From Pirellulaceae bacterium (GTDB lineage: Bacteria; Planctomycetota; Planctomycetia; Pirellulales; Pirellulaceae): 5,687 nt of DNA. Shown one piece after another: positions 1 through 5,062 of the stretch. The position numbers and the translations under genes are program-made. Position 1 is the first letter of the stretch. Each line of letters starts with the position of its first letter. Location: contig JASLRF010000586.1 of assembly GCA_030744095.1 (NCBI GenBank), positions 1 through 5,687 on the forward strand. Reading direction: 5' to 3'. The notes under the pieces were generated by a model. The model was not told where the DNA came from, did no database searches, and saw nothing but the letters and a program-made list of their open reading frames with translations.

Positions 1-91
1 AGCAACGCTGGCCCTGATCGCAGTTGGGTTGAACTAGAAAGCTTGTATCAGGTTTTTCTTTACAAATGAGCCACGTTTTTAGCGACGGGCA

Positions 92-169
92 CCGACCGCA
101 GGTTGGTCGGGGATCGGGTCGTCGCAACCGAGCGATAGCTCGCATCGGTCCGAGGCACAGCCTCGCTCG
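92..169. repeat. Cluster of overlapping short inverted repeats (REP-like or terminator-like) downstream of the HEAT gene
   Basis: Several perfect dyads are packed here: CCGACC (92-97) with GGTCGG (105-110); ACCGAGCGA (127-135) with TCGC-a-TCGGT (140-149, one bulged base); and CGAGGC (151-156) with GCCTCG (160-165) around a 3-nt loop. CGAGCGA (129-135) can instead pair with TCGCTCG (163-169), so some structures exclude others. The cluster lies immediately 3' of the HEAT-repeat gene, which ends at 179 on the minus strand, and could stop or stabilise its transcript. No T-tract follows on either strand, so it is not a classic intrinsic terminator. The GAGGC-ACA-GCCTC core resembles dispersed palindromic elements common in bacterial intergenic DNA, but copy number cannot be judged from one window. 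Confidence 0.55.
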
Positions 170-178
170 ATCGCCAAC

Positions 179-904
179 CTAATAGAATATCCGCCGGACC
201 CGATCTGCGAGTGACTCTGTCGGCAGAATGGGGCTCGGCTCGCCGTGAAGATAGGCTCGCCAGACGGCAACATTGTCGCCCAGTGACTGGCCAGTCGAGG
301 ACCTTAGAGATTGCACGGCCCGATTCTGAATCGCCGGGTTGCCGTCGTCCAGGGCCAGTGAAAGGGCCTGGACCGCTTGTTGATCCTCGCAATTGCCAAG
401 TGCGGCGACGGCAGACAATCGCACATCAGTATCTGCATCGTCAGTGGCTAAACGCGATAGGCCAGCGGCCGCGTCAGAATCAGCGCGACGACCAAACGCC
501 TCACTGGCTGCAACTCGGACGAGCGGATCCGCGTCAACGGCGGCGGCCTGAATTCCAGGCAGTGCCGAGATCGTCGAGATTTCGCCTAAGACTCGTACCC
601 CAGCGGCTCGAATCAGAGGATTCTCGTCATCCCGGATCAACTCGGTCATCCGCGCAACGGTCTGTTCCTGCTGCTGGGGCTCAAACGATTTGGCCGAGCG
701 TTTGGTGGCGCGTAATTCTGAGATTCGCTGATGAAACGTTGGGCCCATCCGTTCGTCCTCGGCCCACTGCTGCCTCGTGTACGGATTCAGAGCCGAGATG
801 CCGTAGAATTCCCCGCTGACACAGCCCGTCGATAGGGTGATCACGAGGCAGAACCCCAGGACTGGCAAGCGCTTAGTGTGCGCGCTGTTGGATTTTGTGT
901 GCAT
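179..904 (-). CDS. HEAT-repeat putative lipoprotein
   Basis: This encodes a 241-residue protein probably exported and lipid-anchored, with a HEAT-repeat scaffold for protein-protein contact; its partner is unknown. I chose the ATG at 904 because the protein then begins with a proper signal sequence: lysine and arginine at residues 4-12, a hydrophobic core at about 13-24 and LSTGC with the lipobox cysteine at 28. The -3 residue is Ser rather than the usual Leu, so lipidation is likely but not certain. A start at 1027 would add 41 residues in front of the signal peptide and is unlikely. Residues 32-75 are polar and contain an NPYTRQQW segment. Residues about 80-215 hold four HEAT-like helical pairs with recurring D-x-N-P/D-P-L-[IV]-R and A-x-x-[AL]-G patterns. 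The tail has VAVWRAYLHGE, reminiscent of planctomycete HEAT proteins. No good Shine-Dalgarno sequence precedes the start. The gene diverges from the gene at 1169. Confidence 0.85.
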   Translation of the reverse strand: MHTKSNSAHTKRLPVLGFCLVITLSTGCVSGEFYGISALNPYTRQQWAEDERMGPTFHQRISELRATKRSAKSFEPQQQEQTVARMTELIRDDENPLIRAAGVRVLGEISTISALPGIQAAAVDADPLVRVAASEAFGRRADSDAAAGLSRLATDDADTDVRLSAVAALGNCEDQQAVQALSLALDDGNPAIQNRAVQSLRSSTGQSLGDNVAVWRAYLHGEPSPILPTESLADRVRRIFY

Positions 905-954
905 AGATCGATGCGCCGGGCGCGAATGTGCCACGAAATGAGAAAAGCCGCGGG

Positions 955-984
955 AATGTAGCAAAACGCCGACCAAGCTGCCAG
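955..984 (-). promoter_or_regulatory. Candidate extended -10 promoter for the HEAT lipoprotein gene
   Basis: Read on the minus strand, TGC-TACATT is an extended -10-like element (plus 955-963). CTGGCA (plus 979-984) stands 18 bp upstream and matches four of six -35 consensus bases. A transcript would begin roughly 40 nt before the ATG at 904. The -10 overlaps the left arm of the 11-bp inverted repeat. The match to sigma-70 consensus is only moderate and planctomycete promoters are poorly defined, so this is a suggestion. Confidence 0.3.
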
Positions 985-1038
985 ACGAATCGGCGACAAG
1001 GCCGTGCCTTGTTTGTCCTGGCCCCAAGTTTTGCTACA
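957..1038. repeat. Perfect 11-bp inverted repeat in a divergent intergenic region
   Basis: TGTAGCAAAAC at 957-967 is the exact reverse complement of GTTTTGCTACA at 1028-1038. The arms are separated by 60 bp and centred about 71 bp apart. They sit in the intergenic DNA between two divergent genes, and each arm reads outward toward its own gene. The arms could be two copies of a regulator site or two copies of the same promoter core. A 60-bp spacer makes a transcript hairpin less likely than a DNA-level role. Confidence 0.6.
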
Positions 1039-1040
1039 AC
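1013..1040 (+). promoter_or_regulatory. Candidate extended -10 promoter for the 1169 gene and the SPFH gene
   Basis: TGC-TACAAC (1032-1040) resembles an extended -10. TTGTCC (1013-1018), four of six bases matching the -35 consensus, lies 16 bp upstream. The predicted transcript start near 1047 leaves about 120 nt of leader before GTG 1169. It overlaps the right arm of the 11-bp inverted repeat, mirroring the candidate minus-strand promoter. Consensus fit is moderate. Confidence 0.3.
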
Positions 1041-1156
1041 ATAACGTTAGTGGTCCTCGAGGTCGGCAATTCCGCCAACCATGATCGATTTTTTGACCAA
1101 CACGTATCATGGGTACCGGTCACCCGTTGGATTTCGTTGCCCCTTTTCAACTGGCT

Positions 1157-1171
1157 GAGGAGACTCTCGTG
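1157..1171 (+). promoter_or_regulatory. Ribosome binding site that decides a GTG start
   Basis: GAGGAG at 1157-1162 is complementary to the 16S rRNA 3' end and is spaced 6 nt from GTG 1169. It lies inside the longer reading frame that begins at ATG 1109, and nothing comparable precedes that ATG. Confidence 0.65.
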
Positions 1172-1684
1172 GTCGACCCGTCACAACATGCCGATTCACG
1201 TAATCTGGTGGAGTCCATTCTGCGCTACATCCCTGGATTCAAGGGATATTTGGAAAAAGAGTATCGGCGCGATAGTGATTACTTGGCGCGCACGCATCTG
1301 GGAGACCAATTGCGAAAGTGCAAATCGCAACTGGACCATTATCAACGCGCTTTGGTTGAGTCCGCTGCTTTGGACGAACTGCCGAAGTGCGAGCGACTGC
1401 GAACAAGAGTCGATACACTCGAATCGCGAATTCGCGGCGCCGTTCGCGGCTACAGTGGTTTTTTTGATTTTGTTCGCGTCAACGAAGCCGTCCTGGACGA
1501 TGTCTACGACCACGATATGGCGCTCCTAACCGATGTCGCAACATTGCTGGATGCGACCGGTCGATTGTCAACAACGGATACTGCTAACGTAACGGTGGAT
1601 GATCTGCTGCAGCAGGTTGAGGATCTGCATTCCAAGTTCGATGGGCGTACTGCCCTGCTCGAAGGGCTGGACGAAAAATCATGA
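1169..1684 (+). CDS. Conserved-looking helical hypothetical protein, upstream partner of the SPFH gene
   Basis: This encodes a 171-residue soluble, mostly helical protein of unknown function. I prefer the GTG at 1169 because GAGGAG (1157-1162) sits exactly 6 nt before it, whereas ATG 1109, which would add 20 residues, has no ribosome binding site. From GTG the protein begins MVDPSQ. Residues 17-34 carry an IPGFKGYLEKEYRR motif followed by a charged helix (about 35-60). Residues about 60-95 are heptad-like (LRTRVDTLESRIR) and could form a coiled coil. The C-terminal third is helical (VDDLLQQVEDLHSKFDG). No signal peptide, membrane segment or catalytic motif is seen. From memory, small proteins with this IPG-x-x-GY-x-EKE-x-RR segment occur beside SPFH/YdjI-type genes in other bacteria; I could not verify that. 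The SPFH gene starts 102 bp downstream on the same strand, so co-transcription is likely. Confidence 0.8.
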   Translation: MVDPSQHADSRNLVESILRYIPGFKGYLEKEYRRDSDYLARTHLGDQLRKCKSQLDHYQRALVESAALDELPKCERLRTRVDTLESRIRGAVRGYSGFFDFVRVNEAVLDDVYDHDMALLTDVATLLDATGRLSTTDTANVTVDDLLQQVEDLHSKFDGRTALLEGLDEKS

Positions 1685-1771
1685 CGTGGTTGTGGCCCGT
1701 TTGATTGAGTGGGCGTCCGTCACGTGTTCTTTGCTGTTCTTCATTTCAGAGTGTCACAAGTCAGCTAGCCA

Positions 1772-1789
1772 TAAGGACTGCCTCCAATG
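1772..1789 (+). promoter_or_regulatory. Ribosome binding site of the SPFH gene
   Basis: TAAGGA at 1772-1777 lies 9 nt before ATG 1787. It supports this start and allows translation independent of the upstream gene, which ends 102 bp earlier. Confidence 0.6.
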
Positions 1790-3169
1790 GCCAAATTGGA
1801 AGTCATTGATTTCTTTGACGAGTCAAACCGTTCGTTGGTACATCGCATCCCGCCTCACGGTTCTTCCGACATCAAGATCGGTGCCCAGTTGATCGTTCAG
1901 GAAGCACAAGAGGCGATCTTCTTTCGCGATGGAAAAGCGATGGATCGGTTTGGTCCTGGACGTCACACGTTGACCACCGCCAATGTTCCCATCCTCACCC
2001 GGATTTTGACAATTCCGTGGGAGCGTTCGCCGTTCCAAGCATCCGTCTACTTTATTGGCAAACAGACTTTCCTGGACCAGAAATGGGGCACGCGTCAGCC
2101 GATTACGCTGCGCGACAAGGAATTCGGCATGGTTCGGCTGCGCAGCTTCGGGAAGTTTTCGTTTCGAGTGACCGATTCGGCATTGCTATTGAACACGTTG
2201 GTTGGCACGCAAGGGAAATTCACGACGGATGAAGTGACTTCGTTTCTGAAGGACCAGATTGTCTCACGGATGACCGACCTGTTGGGAACGTTGGGCATCA
2301 ACATGCTCGATCTGCCGGCCAAGTTTGACGAAATCGGGTCTGCGACGCGCGTCAAAGTTGCGGAAGAGTTTGCCAAGTATGGCTTGGAACTGGTCGACTT
2401 CTTTATCAACGCGATCACGCCTCCCGAGGAAGTTCAAAAGGCGATTGACGCAAGAAGCAGTATGGGCGCGATTGGAGATCTCCGCGCCTTCACCATGTAC
2501 CAGGCCGCTAACAGTATGTCGAAGATGGCCGAACAAGGTGGCGGCGGCGGGGCGGGCGGTGGCGCGATGAGTATGGGGATGGGGGCAGGGTTCGGCATGA
2601 TGATGCCGACTATGTTGCAGCAAGCGATGCAAGGCTTACATCCCACACAAGGTGCGGCACCAGCCGCGGGTGCTGTTGCAGCAGGCGTTGGCGCGGCTGC
2701 CGGGACCGCCGCAGCCGGGAAAGGCGGTGTCAGTTTTGATGCCTTGTCCAGTGCCGCCCCCAGCAGTGATCCTCGTGATTTGGTCCGCAACGTCGCGCAG
2801 TCTTCCGAATGGAAGATTCAAGAAAATGGTGATGTCTGGCAGATCACGGTGCCCATTGGTTCACTGCGCAAACAGACAGTCACCGTCAACTTTGCCGCCA
2901 AGGATGAAGCAGGACACGGACTGATTTCTTACTCATCGGCCTGCGGGCCCACAACACCCCAAAACGCGATGTTGCTCTTGAAATTCAACCAGCAGATGGT
3001 GCACGGTGCGTTTGCCGTCGAAAGTACTTCGTCCGGCGATGTCGTCGTCGTACATGCCAATCAACTTGCCGACACCGCCGACGCGTTGGAAGTCACACGC
3101 GTGCTTACCGCGGTGGCCTGGCAGGCTGACAAGGCAGAGGAAAAGCTGACCGGCGGCGACGACCACTGA
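1787..3169 (+). CDS. SPFH-domain protein (YdjI / virion-core-like type) with an atypical C-terminal domain
   Basis: This is a 460-residue SPFH (stomatin/prohibitin/flotillin/HflK-C) protein of the YdjI subtype. Such proteins oligomerise at membranes; Bacillus YdjI acts with the PspA-like YdjF in membrane stress. Residues about 30-60 hold the subtype's signature ([19 protein letters not shown], then FGPGRHTL). The SPFH core runs to about 215 and includes [20 protein letters not shown] and the helix after it. Residues 251-312 form a Gly/Met/Ala-rich, low-complexity linker with a Met cluster (about 261-276). There is no classical N-terminal membrane helix. YdjI relatives usually end in a cysteine zinc ribbon; this one has no paired CxxC and instead carries a globular alpha/beta region (about 329-456) with [19 protein letters not shown] and a C-terminal amphipathic helix. 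That pattern resembles YbjN or type III secretion chaperone-like folds (inference). The gene follows the IPGFKGYLEKEYRR-motif gene and converges on the methyltransferase. Confidence 0.9.
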   Translation: MAKLEVIDFFDESNRSLVHRIPPHGSSDIKIGAQLIVQEAQEAIFFRDGKAMDRFGPGRHTLTTANVPILTRILTIPWERSPFQASVYFIGKQTFLDQKWGTRQPITLRDKEFGMVRLRSFGKFSFRVTDSALLLNTLVGTQGKFTTDEVTSFLKDQIVSRMTDLLGTLGINMLDLPAKFDEIGSATRVKVAEEFAKYGLELVDFFINAITPPEEVQKAIDARSSMGAIGDLRAFTMYQAANSMSKMAEQGGGGGAGGGAMSMGMGAGFGMMMPTMLQQAMQGLHPTQGAAPAAGAVAAGVGAAAGTAAAGKGGVSFDALSSAAPSSDPRDLVRNVAQSSEWKIQENGDVWQITVPIGSLRKQTVTVNFAAKDEAGHGLISYSSACGPTTPQNAMLLLKFNQQMVHGAFAVESTSSGDVVVVHANQLADTADALEVTRVLTAVAWQADKAEEKLTGGDDH

Positions 3170-3174
3170 GGTTC

Positions 3175-3187
3175 CATTTGACAAATG
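3175..3187. repeat. Short AT-rich perfect dyad in the convergent gap
   Basis: CATTTG (3175-3180) and CAAATG (3182-3187) are reverse complements around a single A. They fill most of the 19-bp gap between the converging stop codons of the SPFH and methyltransferase genes. In RNA only 4-5 pairs could form, without a T-tract, so terminator strength would be low on either strand. Confidence 0.4.
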
Positions 3188-3188
3188 T

Positions 3189-4409
3189 CTAATGAAGAAC
3201 CCGCGTCTCCCCCGCCCGCCGCCTTGTGAGGATCGCGCGGACTTTTTCGCGGCCACCGACGATGATCAAACAGCCGCGATGGTCACCGGGGACATTCAAC
3301 CGCTTCTGCAACAGATCTGGGTCGAGTTGCAGTCCTCGGTGTTTGATTTCCAGCCGGCCCATTTTTCTTTTGCGCAGCGCGGCTTTGACCTGCTTGATGT
3401 CGAACGGTAACGCCGCAACGACCTCAAACGTCGTCAGCCGCGCGTCATCGTCGATCAGTCTGTCTGACGTCAGGTAGGCGACTCTCGGTGTGATGGCCTG
3501 TAGTCCAAAGATCTCGGCCAAGGCACTGGTCAGCCGACCTGCCAGAACGGCGGAGTGCGGCTCGTGAACAAAACTGCCGAGTTTGGCTGCGACGGGAACA
3601 TCTCGATCCGGCAAGCCGGTAATGGACACTGGAGCGTGACGTTCGTTGCGGGCCAACACAGTTGCAGTGTGCATCGACGGATGCCGCGACAAGTTGCCAA
3701 TCCAGGCGACTTGTTGCCGGCAGGCACGGGACTGTCCGATCCACTCGCGTTCTGCTTCCGGCGCGAAGTCCTCCGGCAGGACGGTGGCCGGTGCCAGCTT
3801 GATGGCACCATCGGGGTGTTTTGCGATCAAGTGGCGTAACGCGTCGACATGGGGCTCCCAGAACTCGGCATTAATTGATCGAGTGCCTTGCGCCCGCCGA
3901 TCCGGGTCGATGTGCCACAGCGTACCAGTCTCGATCGCGGACCGGCGCGCGTCGCCCAATTGGGCGGAACCCATCACTCGTTCCAGACGCTGGCAATTCT
4001 CGTTTGCCAACAGTGCCGAGATCGGATCGATGTCGATCCCCAGACTTGGGCCGTGGTCCGCCAACGCCAGGAGGTCGCCTCCCAGGCCACAACACAGATC
4101 GACGGTGTGCGAGTCGCTGGGAAATCGACTCGCCTTGTAACGTGCAGACCGCTGGTCAGTGGCTTGTTCGAGCAGTTTTCGGGTAAACAGCATCTTGTCC
4201 GCGTCTGCGAACTTCTGCTTGGCACGTTCGCGTAACTCGATCTGATCAACCACTAAACGCGTGCGCGAAGGAGAGAGTTCCTGTCTGAGCGACTTGATCA
4301 GTGCGACCGTCGAACGCTCGCCGGCCGCCGCCCGCGCCAGGTACGGTTCAGCGTCGTCGCTCGCCAGCCATCGATAGTCATTCAGTTTGGTTGTCTCCAC
4401 TTGAATCAC
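3189..4409 (-). CDS. Class I SAM-dependent methyltransferase with C-terminal THUMP-like domain
   Basis: This encodes a 406-residue cytosolic methyltransferase, probably acting on RNA; the substrate is unknown. Residues 1-95 are a helical N-terminal region. SAM-binding motif I is VDLCCGLGGDLLAL (103-116), followed by the acidic motif GIDIDP (124-129) that should contact the SAM ribose. HIDPDRR (166-172) sits where many nucleic-acid methyltransferases carry NPPY or DPPY and matches the DP-x-RR signature I recall for this family. Residues about 276-395 form the THUMP-like domain: KLGSFVHEPHSAVLAG, RVAYLTSD, FEVVAALPFDIKQVKAALR, GRLEIKHRGLQLDP and a final LIIVGG strand. The length fits full-length members. 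The start is GTG 4409; GTG 4400 is an alternative three codons in, and neither has a clear Shine-Dalgarno sequence. It is not the better known RsmD or Trm family, since it lacks NPPY. The gene is convergent with SPFH and divergent from the 4435 gene. Confidence 0.88.
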   Translation of the reverse strand: MIQVETTKLNDYRWLASDDAEPYLARAAAGERSTVALIKSLRQELSPSRTRLVVDQIELRERAKQKFADADKMLFTRKLLEQATDQRSARYKASRFPSDSHTVDLCCGLGGDLLALADHGPSLGIDIDPISALLANENCQRLERVMGSAQLGDARRSAIETGTLWHIDPDRRAQGTRSINAEFWEPHVDALRHLIAKHPDGAIKLAPATVLPEDFAPEAEREWIGQSRACRQQVAWIGNLSRHPSMHTATVLARNERHAPVSITGLPDRDVPVAAKLGSFVHEPHSAVLAGRLTSALAEIFGLQAITPRVAYLTSDRLIDDDARLTTFEVVAALPFDIKQVKAALRKRKMGRLEIKHRGLQLDPDLLQKRLNVPGDHRGCLIIVGGREKVRAILTRRRAGETRVLH

Positions 4410-4434
4410 GTCCAGATCAAGGGATGATAGAGGG

Positions 4435-4845
4435 ATGTTACCATCGATGAATTTGCTCGCGAACTATTTGCATTTGGCCCGCGCTAGTGGTGCGCGTCAG
4501 CGTCCAAACGTACGCGCTCGGTTGCTGGTGTTGGCTGCAGTCGCCGCAGCATACGGGAGTCTGGATCGCATTGCTGCCCATTGTCGGCAGCTGGTATTGG
4601 AACACAACCCGCACCACATGATCGGACGTTGGAAAACAGTTTCGACGGCGCTTGCGGAAGAGGACTTCTTGCATTTCCTACGTCATCTGGAACGACGGTA
4701 TCCACTCGAGCAGGTTGAGAGGATGCTCGAGACGTTGGGAATCGATTTGATGAATGAACGCAACGCATATTACTCGGACGAAGAGTATGCTGCGTCACTG
4801 CTCAATATTACGACCGAACGGCTAACGGAATTGTTCGGCGAGTAA
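4435..4845 (+). CDS. Small helical hypothetical protein
   Basis: I do not recognise this 136-residue protein. It is predicted to be all-helical and soluble. An Arg/Ala-rich N-terminal half (about 15-45, with an Ala-rich helix LLVLAAVAAAYGSLDRIA) leads to AHCRQLVLEHNPHHMIGRW (48-66). Next come an acidic-basic helix (EEDFLHFLRHLERRYPLEQVERML, given here as key pattern only, 75-98) and an acidic tail. The C-H-H-rich segment at 50-61 could bind metal but does not match a known site. ATG 4435 has AAGGGA (4419-4424) 10 nt upstream; ATG 4447 has AGAGGG (4429-4434) 12 nt upstream, so the start may be four codons later. There is no signal peptide. The gene diverges from the methyltransferase with only 25 bp between start codons, so the two may share control. 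The clean composition and a ribosome binding site support a real gene, probably planctomycete-restricted. Confidence 0.75.
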   Translation: MLPSMNLLANYLHLARASGARQRPNVRARLLVLAAVAAAYGSLDRIAAHCRQLVLEHNPHHMIGRWKTVSTALAEEDFLHFLRHLERRYPLEQVERMLETLGIDLMNERNAYYSDEEYAASLLNITTERLTELFGE

Positions 4846-4847
4846 GG

Positions 4848-4862
4848 CTTGGAGATTCCAAG
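4848..4862 (+). terminator. Hairpin just after the small hypothetical gene, possible terminator
   Basis: CTTGGA (4848-4853) and TCCAAG (4857-4862) form a perfect 6-bp stem with a 3-nt loop, starting 3 nt after the TAA at 4843-4845. A second CCAAG copy at 4873-4877 can compete for the left arm, since CCAAGGC is repeated at 4858-4864 and 4873-4879. No run of T follows, so termination is possible but unproven; it may protect the 3' end instead. Confidence 0.4.
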
Positions 4863-4977
4863 GCGAATCTGCCCAAGGCAAAGCCCCGGCACTTCTGCCT
4901 CAACTCCACTATTCGTCATCCCTTCGTGTGTCACTTGTGCCTGCTTTACCGCCGACTCTCCCTGGGCAACCTGATGG

Positions 4978-5004
4978 GGCAAGTGGCAAATCTGGCAAGT
5001 TGGC
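4978..5004. repeat. Short imperfect direct repeats GGCAAGT in the leader region
   Basis: GGCAAGTGGC at 4978-4987 recurs as GGCAAGTTGGC at 4994-5004, a 16-bp period, with a related TGGCAAA between them. The repeats lie 55-80 bp before the start of the gene at 5060, upstream of its candidate -10. A tandem regulator site is possible; chance in biased sequence is also possible. Confidence 0.3.
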
Positions 5005-5031
5005 CTGGGTCTGAAGTCGATCCTGGATAAT
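5000..5031 (+). promoter_or_regulatory. Weak candidate promoter of the gene at 5060
   Basis: GATAAT (5026-5031) matches five of six -10 bases and would give a leader of about 20 nt. The nearest -35-like sequence, TTGGCC (5000-5005), is 20 bp upstream, which is too far for a standard sigma-70 promoter. Only the -10 is persuasive. Confidence 0.25.
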
Positions 5032-5047
5032 GTGACAATCCGCTGAT

Positions 5048-5062
5048 GGGAGGGCGAACATG
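5048..5062 (+). promoter_or_regulatory. Strong ribosome binding site
   Basis: GGGAGGG at 5048-5054, containing GGAGG, lies 5-6 nt before ATG 5060. It is the best Shine-Dalgarno sequence in the window and fixes the start of the partial gene that leaves the right edge. Confidence 0.75.

Noticed and set aside
1..69. Possible 3' ends of an upstream plus-strand gene: frame 1 is open to TGA at 67-69, and frame 2 reads ATLALIAVGLN to a TAG at 35-37.
   Set aside because: Eleven to twenty-two codons are too few to distinguish a real C-terminus from chance; nothing is recognisable.
1..145. Minus-strand frame open from ATG 145 off the left edge (48 codons, with a CGRC motif).
   Set aside because: Lies over the hairpin cluster, has a poor ribosome binding site and a composition unlike a real protein; probably chance in GC-rich DNA.
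211..819. A 202-codon plus-strand reading frame opposite the HEAT gene.
   Set aside because: Arg/Gln/Pro-rich shadow with no domain; the minus-strand frame has a signal peptide and clear repeats.
1682..1720. TGACG and CGTCA arms in the gap before the SPFH gene as a terminator or operator.
   Set aside because: Only about five pairs with a long loop and no T-tract; likely chance.
2520..2730. G- and GC-rich low-complexity DNA as a possible structural or mobile element.
   Set aside because: It is explained by the Gly/Met/Ala-rich linker of the SPFH protein.
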